Positions 22,580 to 33,665 of a DNA stretch of 64,000 bases are shown piece after piece. Origin of the DNA: Haematobia irritans (taxonomy: Eukaryota; Arthropoda; Insecta; Diptera; Muscidae); NCBI RefSeq assembly GCF_050003625.1, contig NC_134397.1:278746070-278810069 (forward strand), given 5' to 3'. The first letter of the stretch is position 1; each line of letters opens with the position of its first letter. The translations under genes and the position numbers were made by a program. The notes under the pieces were generated by a model, which ran no database searches, was not told the origin of the DNA, and worked only from the letters and a program-made list of their open reading frames with translations.

Positions 22580-23930
22580 CTGGTTAGTCACTTCTTCATA
22601 AGTAAGTTAAGTATCATATATGTATTCACTTAAATAAAAAAAAATTAACGGTATTGTCCCTCAGGAATATGAATCGTAAATAATTGCCCCCATTCTTCTA
22701 CTTCATCATGATATGAGTTTCGAAAATAGCCATTACTAAATAAACCCTCTAATGACCAATAACTGGGAGAAAATAAACTAAAGAATTCAATTGAGTCCCT
22801 ATTTTAGAAGGCGTTACCGAATGCCTTGGAAAATTCGCATTAGCACTGGATATCAATTTATTTAGCAATACCATGGCTTATGAAATTTTTGCATATAATT
22901 TCAATGGAAACCAGCTGGTATTTTAATACAAAACCATACTCGTAGTAAAGAAATCTGCTAATTTGTGATGATTATTGCAATTTTCCGCCATGGCTATGGG
23001 AACAACAAACCCCTTCCTTTGTCGGCATGATTTGGAAATTTTTAAAGAAATAACGAAAAAAAGAAAACCCCGTTGGTAGCTGACTACTTTCATTCATAAT
23101 TATGAGCGGCATTTTTCATCTGTAGCTGTTGGCGATGAAAGAGTTGTAAGATCATTAGTCAAATTTACAGTGCACAAACACAAGCATGCTGCTGCGCTTC
23201 CAGGATAATGGTGAATGACTTAAGGAAATAGGAGAAATGCTCGAAGATCTTAATCACCCCATCTTCCAAATATGCCAACACATACAAGGCAAACACACCC
23301 ACCCATACACACACACACACGTGCTAGTAATCTTTCGTCTTGGCAAGGCTTTACCTAAACCATGGTTCTGGTGAGGCCTGGGTTTAAAACGGATATAGCT
23401 TTAACAAAGTTCCTGTAGGAAATTTTATATCGCTAATCCCAAATCCGGAGGAGATTTTACATAATCGCTCCCAACCCTGAACAACCATAGGCTTGATCAA
23501 AATAATCATGATCAATTAAAGCTGGCTTTAATCAAATCGTAGTTTACGATTATAGAAGAAGATGCCTTTGGGAGAAAGAGCTCTTCTGGGGTTATTCGAA
23601 ATTTGTAATCGTATCCTTGATCAGTTGTGGTTTTTGGATTTCTCAACGACTACTCGAATGTACAACATATTGTGCGTGGTCAAGCTCTAAATGGGTTTCA
23701 TTAAGCACAGATCAACAGAACGAACCAACCTAATGAGTTCTCGAAGGATTACTTATCCAGCAGAAATAGTAGAACTATACGCAATCTTTCATGAAATCTA
23801 TGGTGACTGTACTTTTATTAGGAAATATTCGTCGTATTTAACCGAAGAATGGTTTTGTAGTTTAAACTAAAGATTCTAAGATAAGTATCGACGGAAAAAA
23901 GTTTTTCATCTGTGGTTTATAATGATTGGT
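22580..23930. other. single-copy-looking intergenic island
   Basis: No known repeat family. It contains a CA-rich microsatellite at about 23298-23321 and the palindromic block TTGATCAAAATAATCATGATCAA split around 23492-23517. No coding frame of note. Candidate regulatory DNA for hkb, on position alone. Confidence 0.35.
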
Positions 23931-23947
23931 ACCCTTGTGGATTTTTA

Positions 23948-24260
23948 TACCATTCACCACTTCTGTGGTATAGTAATTTTGCCAATTTGTATGTAACGCC
24001 CAGAAGGAGTAGTGGGAGCATCAAATTTTGAGTCTTTTAGCGATGTCCGCCTTTATATCAGTCTCTCTCCCTTTCGTTTTTAAATTTGGTGCCCAAAATA
24101 AAATATCTAAGGATTTTGGAAAAACGGTTGAGATTTAGACATAGCCATCATATATATGAATCACCGATCTCTTGACATTTTTTTATTCCCTGCTTTATAA
24201 ATGTGATTTAGTTATAGCTCTCACATATATGTAAATCAAATTTTTGGTAGAGTGCAAGTT
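23948..24260 (+). mobile_element. fragment of a third X/Y-like element
   Basis: TTATACCATTCACCACTTCT with an adjacent GTGGTATA inverse resembles the ACCCT(C/G)CACCA ends of X and Y, followed by degenerate CATATATATGAATC blocks. Only loosely similar. Confidence 0.35.
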
Positions 24261-24607
24261 GTACAGTGGGTATCTGATTTGAAGGTAATTCGATGTGATT
24301 GGAAAATATTTTCGAAAATATTGAATTTAATACGCAAAGCTGAGTAGAGGGATTGGATCGTGTATTTGTTGGGTAGAGTGATTGTTATGGTTTGTATATT
24401 TTGTTTTCTCGACGAACATATACATGTTTCTGAGAAAATATCTTGTTTATGACAAACATGTTATATTTTTCTTATGAAAAAAGGTATTATTTAATTACAA
24501 AGGATATCTAATACATCAAAATAAGTGGAAAGACTAAGGTTAGTCAAGTAAAGTTCACCCAGAAGATTCCGTTGTCCAGTTTTCAATCTTCTTGAAACTC
24601 TGCTATG

Positions 24608-25013
24608 CACTAAAAAAAACTATTGTCGTGAGATCAAATATTTCATGTACTTAAAATACGAACGCGAATTTTGCTTAGCATAGAAGACGCATTTCGAATC
24701 ACAGATAAAAAACTGCTTTGTAGTCAAGATGCAAAAAGACAACAAATTTAAAGACAATTTCATTAATTTCAATTTAATTTCAAGTTGACCTTAGCCCAAA
24801 CATTTTTTCTTTTATGTTATGATACCCATTTTTAAGTGAAATCACTTAATTACTCGTATAAGGACAATACGACTTCATTGGAAAGTTTATCGACTTTTGG
24901 ACAAGTAAAAAAAAACTTTATATTAGAGAAATGCGTCTTCTATGCTAAGCAAAATTTGCATTCGTATTTTAAAGACATGAAATCTTTGACCTCACGACAA
25001 TATTTTTTCAGTG
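24608..25013. mobile_element. MITE family I, complete copy with long TIRs
   Basis: Left end CACTAAAAAAAACTATTGTC through GCTTAGCATAGAAGACGC is mirrored at 24930-25013 by GCGTCTTCTATGCTAAGC through ACGACAATATTTTTTCAGTG, about 85 bp of inverted repeat. Partial copies lie at 26388-26640, 43440-44045 and 60040-60262. Confidence 0.8.
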
Positions 25014-25248
25014 TAACCGACTAAACTATAATAATACAATGCATCTCCTATTATTGAATGCTTCTTTATCTTTACGAGGGCAGTTCGGAAACTTCTTAGC
25101 CTAGCACAAAAAGTATAAACAGAAAAAAGTTAGGTGTTTTGGAAACTTCCATCTCTGTTATGAACACATGCTAAATTTTGTTACGATCTGGCAACTCCTT
25201 CATATAGAAACAGGTGTTCAAAAAAGACGCATCCGCAATTTTTTTACA

Positions 25249-26318
25249 ATGGAAAAATTAGAAATGCGTGCTGTCATTAAATATTTACATAAAAAAGGTT
25301 TATCGGGACAAGAAATTCATAATGATATGGTGAAAGAGCTCCTTCATATGCAACAGTAAAAAATTGGGTTGCTGAATTTAAACGTGGTCGTACAAGCATT
25401 GAAGATGAACGTCCAAAAACAGCAACAACAACAGAAATTGTAGCCAAAGTGCATGATATGGTATTAAAAGATCGACGAATAAAAGTGCGTGAAATTGCTA
25501 ATATCATGGGCATCTCAAATGATCGAGTCCACTTAATTTTGCATGAAGAACTACAGATGAAAAAGCTTTCTGGAAGATGGGTGCCGCATTTGTTAACAGT
25601 CGATCAAAAACGATGAAGCTTGTTTCGATCGTTTTAAGCAAAATAAAATGGATTTTAAGCGTCGTTTCATAACTGTTGATGAGACATGGATCCACCACTA
25701 TACTCCAGAGACAAAAGAACAATCCAAGGTTATGTGGCAGCCCGATGTATCAGGCTCACTTAGACTATTCAGTCCATTGTGATAGAACAATCCCAACAAT
25801 GGACTGAAGGAAGTGCCCCAAAGAAGGCAGAAACAATTCAATCGGCTGGTAAGGTTATGGCAACGGTTTTTTGGGACTTCAAAGGTATTTTATTGATTGA
25901 CTATCTGCAAAAGGGTAAAACAATAAATTCAAAGTACTATTGCAACCTTTTGGATCAATTAAATGTACAAATTCGAGAAAAACGTTCTGGCTTACAACAC
26001 AAAAAAATAATTTTCCATCAAGACAACGCACAAGCGCACAAGAGTGTTTTAACAATGGCTAAAATCAACGAATTAAAGTACGAGTTGCTTGACCACTCAC
26101 CTTATTCTCCTGATTTAGCTCCCAGTGACTTTTACTTGTTCCCAAATCTAAAAAAAATCCTTGCTGGCAAGCGTTTTACCTCAAATGAAGATGAAATTAC
26201 AGTTGTAAACCACTATTTTGAAGACCTTGAGGAAAACTATTTTAATCAAGGGATAGAATTGCTGGAAAAGCGTTCGACTAAGTGTATTGAAGTTTCAGGG
26301 GATTATATTGAAAAATAA
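25249..26318 (+). pseudogene. mariner transposase, frame-disrupted
   Basis: Starts at the ATG at 25249 (MEKLEMRAVIKYLHKKGLSG). The N-terminal helix-turn-helix region is recognisable, but the frame breaks at about 25340 just before the APSYATVKNWVAEFKRGR block. It breaks again at about 25610 after LLTVDQKR, and is interrupted at about 25724-25780 by a SINE tail. The rest (25779-26318) is open. Catalytic Asp residues remain in TVDETW, FHQDNAQAH and SPDLAPSD. The last two are separated by 34 residues, the DD34D signature. Inactive as it stands. Confidence 0.9.
25726..25781 (-). mobile_element. SINE 3'-end fragment inside the mariner
   Basis: On the minus strand it reads TATCACAATGGACTGAATAG through CATCGGGCTGCCACATAACC, the last ~57 bp of the SINE. 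GAACAATCC(C)A is present on both sides (25716-25725 and 25782-25792), so it is an extremely 5'-truncated insertion with a target duplication. Confidence 0.85.
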
Positions 26319-26387
26319 AAATATTTTTGAAAACCTAACTATTTTCTCTCATTGATAGGCTAAGAAGTTTCCGAAACGCCCTCGTAT

Positions 26388-26640
26388 AGTCATGATACAA
26401 AAAGTGAACAATTTTAAAAACGAGTTTATTAATTTTGAAGAATTTTTAACAATTATTAATGCCAAGTTGATCTTATTCAAAGTGTTCTTTCATGAAAAGA
26501 TACCCACTTTAAAGTCAAATCATTTAACTATAAGAACAAAACGACTTCATTGAAACTTGTATCGACTTTTGGACAAGGAAAATTTCTTCATATCAGAGAA
26601 ATGCGCAAAAGAAACGACAGTTACAAACACGCTGGGCAAT
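26388..26640. mobile_element. MITE family I, partial copy
   Basis: Shares the AATTTTGAAGAATTTTTAAC-type core, AAGATACCCACTT and ATCGACTTTTGGACAAGG with the copy at 24608-25013. One end is missing at the mariner junction. Confidence 0.6.
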
Positions 26641-27972
26641 TAGAAGACCCTTTAATGTTCTAAATTAAATTAAATATATAAAAAAGCGAAAATATTACTT
26701 TGCGAGAAATATCAAATTTATTAATACAACAACTAATCGATATTATTACACACACTCTTAGAAAAATATGTTTTTCATATGTTCTGATATAAACAAAATG
26801 TGTTTCGGGCACAATTTTTAAACACAATTTATTTAAGTGCAAACATGTAATGTTCCTAAACTAACACTAAATGTTTGGGACATCTATGTTAATATGTTAG
26901 AATATATTATGTTTGGGGCATGAATGTTTCATAAAAATCATATGTGTGAATGCCAACATATATGAATTTACAAATTTCGACTAAACATACATATGTTGTG
27001 ATATTTTATTCAAAGCGACAGAGAGAGAGTATAGAGAAAGAAATAGAGATGGAAACCGGGAGAGTTGACGAAAGATATCAACATAACACACTGAAAGAAT
27101 CAAAAGAGAACAATTTCTGTGAAACCGTTTTATGATAAGGCCAAAAATTTGATATGCTTAAGTCTAAATATTATTTAATTTGAATAAAGAGAATGGACAT
27201 TCCGAACCAAGAGAATAGACATTTGAAAAACAAACAGCATACGTTTTCGCCTTGAGAGCAGCATTTTATGTACGTGTGGACATGTGTTTTGTTTATCATT
27301 TTGGCATTATGGGCACAATTTTTTTCTTGGTTCGTTAAAAGAAATCAGTGGTCTTCATAAAAATAACAAAAAAGGGCACTATACTCTTTTTAGAGTTGGG
27401 ACAGTAAAATGAAATAAGGAGGAAATAGTGAAAAATTACGCAGTAAAATGTATAAAAACAAAGTTTAGTTCCTCTTTATTAATAAGTAGTCCACGAGGAG
27501 TTGACGGACACCTTCAAATATAAAAGCGGGCATTAAGTTCGAGTTTTGCAGCTAAAACAATTTAAAAAGTTTATTTTCTTTAAAATAAATTATTAAAGAA
27601 AAATAAAAGGCATTTTAGAGCGATGGTATTAAATGCTAGTAAAAAACTGTTCACGCCTAAATAAATTTATGTTTATATTATACAATTATTTATGTATGTT
27701 TATACTCGACTCCACGTTCTTCTTTTGTTAGAGTTTTTTAATTCCTTCCTAATTTTAAAGTTTTGTACCAAAAACAGTTTTTTGTTACAAAATTGTTATT
27801 TTTGCAATAAAAAAATAATATTTTATCCAAAAATCAGCCAATTTCGTTTATATCAAGCACTGTTACTGACTATAAATCTTTAATAACCCACATTTCGAAG
27901 TTTCATAATAAAAATTTAATATAGTATAAATATAAATGTGTAAATTAAAAAAAAAAAACAAAAAAAATGTTC

Positions 27973-28043
27973 GGTCGGACCAGGGATTGAACCCACGACC
28001 CTTTGCATGCAAGGCAGACATGCTAACCACTGCTCCACGTGGC
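27973..28043 (-). repeat. tRNA-like module 1 of element M, copy 1
   Basis: On the minus strand: GCCACGTGGAGCAGTGGTTA (box A context) ... GTGGGTTCAATCCCTGG (box B context), spaced as in a tRNA. It resembles the head of the window's SINE. The acceptor ends do not pair well and the anticodon stem is poor, so it is a Pol III promoter relic or SINE head rather than a tRNA gene. Confidence 0.7.
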
Positions 28044-28158
28044 AAACAAATGTATGTTTCTGTTAAGTAATGTTATGTTTGCATGGGCTCGTGGGCGCTG
28101 CAAACTATGCTATATAGATGTAACTTATAACGATAATTATCTGCTGGTGACCATAACA

Positions 28159-28230
28159 GCTACGTAGCCCAGTGGATAGTGTGTTGGTTTACAAACAGTA
28201 TGGTCCTCGGTTCGATTCTCCGTGCAGGCG
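28159..28230 (+). repeat. tRNA-like module 2 of element M, copy 1
   Basis: Contains TAGCCCAGTGGATAGTG (box A) and CCTCGGTTCGATTCTCC (box B), about 35 bp apart. It points away from module 1. In copy 2 the anticodon-loop equivalent reads CTTACAA. Confidence 0.65.
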
Positions 28231-28539
28231 AAAGGTAAAATTTAAAAAATTTATAAAAGTGAATAATTTCTTCAACATTATTGGTATTACAGAAAAAGGT
28301 GCCAAGAACTAAAAATTTCGTGGAAGTGAAAATTACGATGTTAGGGAATGAGCACAATCGTCTTTGGGAAAAATTCTTCCAAGCATATAATATTTTTGGG
28401 CTCAAAATGCTTCCAAACATATCATATGTTCACATAAAACAAACATATTAATGTTTCGGCAGTATCCAATAATATATGTGCTTCCTGCAAAATATGTTTG
28501 GAACATATGTTAAAGAAGCGATTTTTTTTGAGGGTGCAA

Positions 28540-30860
28540 TCATTTGGTAAAAAATGTTACTTATAAATTAGAAAAAAAAGAATAATTGCTTATTATACAC
28601 TTGCTACAAATTCCATGCGAGAAGAGAATTTCTTGGGAAAACCGATTTGTTATACTTTCGATAAACCTCTCCCCTGGGCTGCCCTTTACGTCAACAACAA
28701 TTAATAATAAAAGAGAAAAACAAAAATAGATGAACTCCTTTGATGACAAATATCTGCCCACCAAAGAAGTATCAAAATCCTATAAAATCAAGTGTATTTT
28801 AGTGTACTTTAGCCAACAAGTGTTTGTATTCCACACTACCTTCCAAAAAATTCTTCGTAACAAGTCACATATTATTTGATTAAGAACAATTTATATCAAA
28901 AGTGAATGATATCGAAGGATTAATCACATCATCCCAAACAAATTGTGATGCACCTAAGTCAACAGCTCCAGATACGATTTTGTTGCACTTGAAATTCTTG
29001 AGAATTTAAACAAACGTATAAGGCGAATCCAATATACAAGTGACAAAGAGATGACATTCCGTCATGCTATAGATTTGGTTGACAAATAGCATCGATATAA
29101 ATCAATTGCGGGTTCAATCTGAAGATTAGACAGAGTGGAATTTGAAAGAAAAGTACGAGTACAACGAATATAAATTAATAACGGTTATTAATAATGCAAT
29201 TACCTGACAATGAATACAATAATCAGGTTAGAATTCTCATTTCTATTAAAGGACACTTCTTGTCCTTTCTGTGCACTGCCCAAGCACCCTGTGGCGATAA
29301 ATCAATAGAACTAATCGAATCACATTAAACGTTGCATGGAAATGTATGCAATACAATACATCAGAGCAGCAGAAGTAGATTCTTTCTTTGGCATAGGACT
29401 AAAAAGACGTCACAATGTCTGGGAATGTTCTCAAAAGCCTTCTAGTCACTGCACTCTTCCATACAAATCAACCACAATGCACTCGGTTCGGTGTTGTGCA
29501 GGACTACAATGACTCTGGGCGCATCTAACAGGTAGGTGATATTTTGCACGCCCCTATCAACCAAGTGAATCTCTTTCTGTTTTTGTTGCAACTCACTAAC
29601 AATACTGCCACTATGATGAGGATAAACTCCAATGCTAGACTATGTGGCAACAGCAACAACAAGTCCATATCCTTATGGAAGGACAGACGACATATCGTTA
29701 CAGATGCACCAATCCTTTGTAATATCTGCCCTATGTTGCTATAGAGTATCAATTGTTTAAAGGAGACTGAGAGTGAGATGAGAGAAAAATCAGTTAAATT
29801 TACTTGTACAATTGTGTTAAGGTCTCCGGGTTCCTTCATGGCAAGGTGGCATAACAATTGACTTTGTGTCCAAGAGACTGTCTGTCTCGCAGAATCTATT
29901 GTCCAGCCGGGGAGTTTGGCAAATAGTACTATGATAGATTTTACTCGTTTTCTTTTTTGAAATGAATGACATTTTTGAATAATTGTTTTGGGAACGTGTA
30001 CACTCCCAAGCATCGAGTAATAGTCTAGATGTATGTTTCTGCTTGTAAAGTGTGAGAAAATCTGGATTAAAGCAAATAAGCAACATTTAAGGTAAGAAAA
30101 CCCTCCTGTAATGTGGTTAATAGGTATGATAATGTCTTGATGTTGCTTACAAAAGATACCACTTTTCCCCTTTAGAACAAATTAATCGAACATTAATTAT
30201 TTGAATTTACTTGACATACTCTATTCAAACACACAATAAATGCATAACATATAAAATGATTATATCGAAATAAATAATTCATCAAAGAATAAGCACATAC
30301 TATTAGTACGAATTTATTTTTTAAAAATGTAGATACTTATAATATTAAAACTTACAAACGTTACAAACGTTACAAACAGAATGTCCTAGTTCTTATATAT
30401 AAGAAATATTTGTGAACATAATGCATAAGAGGAGCAAAATTGTTTTTTTTTTATATTTTGATGATTTACTCTGCATAATGTTTTGCGGCTGCAGAAAGAA
30501 GTATTTCATGTAAATCAGGATACAGTGGACACCCTCGGTCGTCTAAATTTTGTCCACATTTGTACATCATTTACATTGTTTTCGCTGAAGAGAGCACAGG
30601 CTCATTACAGCTTCGTTGTGAATAATAAATATAGATTGTAGGTGAGTTACATTTATGTTCTTTTTATGTATTCAGAAGAAATTTAGTGCAAATTTTTAAT
30701 CTTTAGAGAAAAATGCCTCGAGGAAATGAACTTTCAGAGGAAGAACACGGAAAAATTATCGGAATGGACCTAGCTGGCAAAAAAATGGAGAAATTGTATC
30801 GGCGACAAATCGACACCGCAATACGATTAGCAATTTAAAAAAAAATCCCACAAACTATGG
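28540..30860. other. single-copy-looking intergenic island
   Basis: No recognised repeat from about 28560 to 30840. A 162-codon frame on the minus strand (29525-30013) and shorter overlapping frames exist but show no domain, signal peptide plus cleavage context, or splice structure I trust. Tandem TTACAAACG occurs near 30352-30375. Possibly regulatory DNA or a non-coding transcript. Confidence 0.35.
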
Positions 30861-30864
30861 TTGT

Positions 30865-31470
30865 GCAAACACCCATGCAAAAATTGATCGATATCGGTCC
30901 ATAATTATAAATAGATCCCCAGATTTGACCTCCGGAGCCCATTGGAAGAGCAAAATTCATCCGATTCGGTTGAAATTTGGTACGTGATGTTAGTATATGG
31001 TATCCAACAACCATGCAGGAATTGGTTCATATTTGATACATTGTGCTAGTATATGGCCGTTAACAACCATGTCTAACTAGGTCCATATCGGTCTATAGTT
31101 ATATATTGCCCTCAGATAAATCGATCCCCAATCATAAAAAAATTGTCCATATCCAGTTCATAATTGTATATAGCCCCCATATAAGCGACCCCCATATTTC
31201 AATTCTGGCTCTCTACGAACCGAGCAAAAGTCCATATCGATTCGTAATTATTTGTGGGCGTTCCTATACATACCTTTTTTTGTCTATTTAATATATACCA
31301 CGTATGGGCTAACTCACAATTTAGAAAACGATGTTAAGAAGTTTTAAGATACCACAACCCAAGTAATTCGATTGTGGATGACAGTCTTTCGTAGAAGCTT
31401 CTACGTAATCCATGGTGGAGGGTACACAAGATTCGGCCTGGCCGAACTTGCGGCCGTATATATGTACTTG
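30865..31470 (-). mobile_element. element X, truncated copy
   Basis: The right part reads CCATGGTGGAGGGTAC, ATTCGGCCTGGCCGAAC, GCGGCCGTATATATGTACTTG, the inverse of the left end of X at 4345. Upstream are about three degenerate array units with CCGATTCGGTTGAAATTTGG. The other end of the element is missing. Confidence 0.75.
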
Positions 31471-31681
31471 TTTTAATCAATATTGGTATTTAGGGTATTA
31501 TTTAGAAATGCCTAGCGCCGAATTTCTGAACCTGATAAAAATCTCATTTAAAAACTTTTGTATTCAGAAAAGCACTCATAACTCCCTCCAAATATTAATA
31601 TTTCCAAATTTAATGTCGATAAAATGTTTTTCTCCTCTGAAAAAAAAATAGGGTGCAATTTGAAAGACAGTACTAATCAAA

Positions 31682-32695
31682 GTGAATGGGATGAAAGCAT
31701 GCAAACTGATCAAGGTGTGCACTTCAATAAAGGTTCATAATTTCATAAAATTAGAAATGCGTCAAATCAATAAACAAAAATTCTATAATACATCTTTGGA
31801 AGTTTTTTTTTTGGTAGACATCAGCGATATGCCGAAAATGTTGAACGAATGTGAAATTGTTATGTATGCGGACGATACTTTAATCTTCGCTGAAGGAAAT
31901 TCGGATTCTGAAAGTAGGAACAAAGTATACAATGACATGCAGCATATAAATAAATGGTTAATGATGAATAAATTAAAATTAAATGAGAACAAAACAAAGA
32001 TAATGGAATTGAATATGAGTAGTGACTATAATTTTGAGATAAATGGGAAAGAAATAGAAAAAGTGACACAAATAAAATACCTTGGCTTCGTAATTGACTA
32101 TAAATTAAACCTTAACGAACATGTTGACTACATTTGTAGAAAAATTAGTAAGAAAATTGGCTTCTTTAAAAGAATAAGAAATAATATAAACACGTTAACT
32201 GCAATAAATGTGTACAATACGATAATCAAACCGCATTTCGAATACTGTTCAACAATTTTATATACATGTTGCACGGAAACACAAATAGAAAGAATGCAAA
32301 AACTGCAAAACAAGGCGATGAGAGCAATACTAAAATGCAATAGATATACAGCAATAGACACTATGCTATGCACTCTAAAATGGCTAAATATAAAACAAAG
32401 ACTAACTTTCAATACCATTAAACTGATTCGGAAAATGAACAATGGCGAAGCACCAGATTATCTCACAGAAAGATTGCGATATTTTGGAGATGTACAACCA
32501 TATAACCTCAGAAATATAGGAGACTTCAGGTTACAACGCGTAAATTCATCAGCTTCACAGAGATCTCTTTTTTACAAAGGCCTTCAATTATACAACAGTC
32601 TACCCAATTATATAAAAAATGAGGAGAATGTGAATTTATTTAAAAAATTTTGTATTAATTATATAAGAAATAATAATATTGGTTCATTCTGTTAA
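31682..32695 (+). pseudogene. non-LTR retrotransposon RT fragment
   Basis: An open frame of 337 codons lacking the RT N-terminus. It contains the catalytic YADD box (codons at 31865-31876), then KLKLNENKTK, IKYLGFVIDY and the downstream LQNKAMRAIL thumb-like region typical of jockey-clade LINEs. The stop at 32693-32695 is followed by an A-rich 3' end with AATAAA near 32762. The first ATG is internal to the domain and is not a real start. Endonuclease and ORF1 are absent, so the copy is 5'-truncated, but its frame is still open, which suggests fairly recent insertion. Confidence 0.85.
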
Positions 32696-32859
32696 ATATC
32701 TTAATTAAAACGTATATAATATCTACATAATTTGTTAATATTTATAGTATTTACAATACTGAAATAAATGAATTCAATCAAAAGAACATTGAATTTTAGT
32801 TTTTGTGGTGGGAGGTGATATGTTAGAATTTATAATATATTTTTATTTATAATATATAT

Positions 32860-33665
32860 TTGGCCCCTCGGGAGTTGGCATCACTGAGTGAATGCATTCC
32901 AACCGTTGACCAAAGGACAAAGCGACATATTCGCCAACTTGCTGCCAATGAAAATATGAGCTGCAAAGAAATAAAAGTAGAATTAGGTCCGAATGTGACT
33001 AGACAACGAATTCAGCAAATTATAAAGCACGATATAGGACTAAAATACGAAAATAAAACTCCTAAACCGCGGTTAACACAACGCCATAAAAATGCTCGCA
33101 TTTCTTTTGCTGAAAAATACAAGTTTTGGGACGAATAGTTCAAAACGGTTATATTTAGCGACGATGGATGGTCCTGATGGTCAACGCAAATATTGACGAG
33201 ATTCTTGGTACCCTCGTCAAACTTGCTATAAACGCACCCTCGGGGGTGGATCTCTTACGGTATGGGCACCTTTTTGAGCACGAGGAAAATCTAAACTATG
33301 TTTTGTCCCCACTAAAATGAACGCACAGATATATGTCGATTTATTGGAGAACAATTTAATAGATTTTGTAGATAAGTTATATGGTGAAGTTTGGACTTTC
33401 CAACAAGATAATGCTCCCATCCATGTTGCACGCCTCCTTTTTAATTCTCGTGATATACCTTTACTGGACTGGCCAGCGATAAGTCCCGATCTAAATCCTA
33501 TAGAAGATCTCAGAGGCATATTATCCGCTAAGGTATTTGCGAAGTCCAAGCAATATAACATACAACACCCAAAGAACTGAAGTCTGCAATTACGACAGAA
33601 TGGGACAAAATCGATATGGCAACTCTGAAAAACTTGATATGTTCTATGCCTCACCGATTACAGAA
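32860..33665 (+). pseudogene. Tc1-like transposase relic
   Basis: The N-terminal part (32860-33138) has the Tc1-type bipartite DNA-binding region, with VTRQRIQQIIKHDIGLKYE. A frameshift and stops follow. The first catalytic Asp lies in FSDDGWS at about 33160. A second open stretch (33317-33580) has WTFQQDNAPIHVARLLF and WPAISPDLNPIEDL. The spacing between the second Asp and the Glu is 31 residues instead of the usual 34, implying a three-codon loss. C-terminal remnants continue to about 33660. No clear TIRs were found. Dead copy. Confidence 0.85.

Larger units (their letters stand above)
25075..26384 (+). mobile_element. mariner element, full length but defective
   Basis: The 29-bp TIRs begin CGAGGGCAGTTCGGAAAC (left) and, read inwards on the minus strand, CGAGGGCGTTTCGGAAAC (right), matching at 27 of 29 positions. 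TA is duplicated at 25073-25074 and 26385-26386. Length is 1310 bp including a later SINE fragment. It has landed beside a MITE I copy. Confidence 0.92.
26753..28536 (+). mobile_element. element M, copy 1 (1.78 kb)
   Basis: Begins CACTCTTAGAAAAATATG and ends ATTTTTTTTGAGGGTG, imperfect inverted tips. CA flanks both sides. The second copy at 34125-35907 aligns end to end with few differences. A third, internally deleted copy lies at 56213-57014. It carries two tRNA-like modules in divergent orientation and no credible protein frame. Confidence 0.85.

Noticed and set aside
24836..25024. 62-codon frame
   Set aside because: Lies inside MITE I, including its terminal inverted repeat.
27973..28230. 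Two genuine tRNA genes
   Set aside because: Box A and B are present but acceptor and anticodon stems do not pair properly. The modules repeat with the surrounding mobile element.
29525..30013. 162-codon minus-strand frame
   Set aside because: No recognisable domain, no start context, no splice partners, and an overlapping frame on the other strand. It could be real but cannot be supported.
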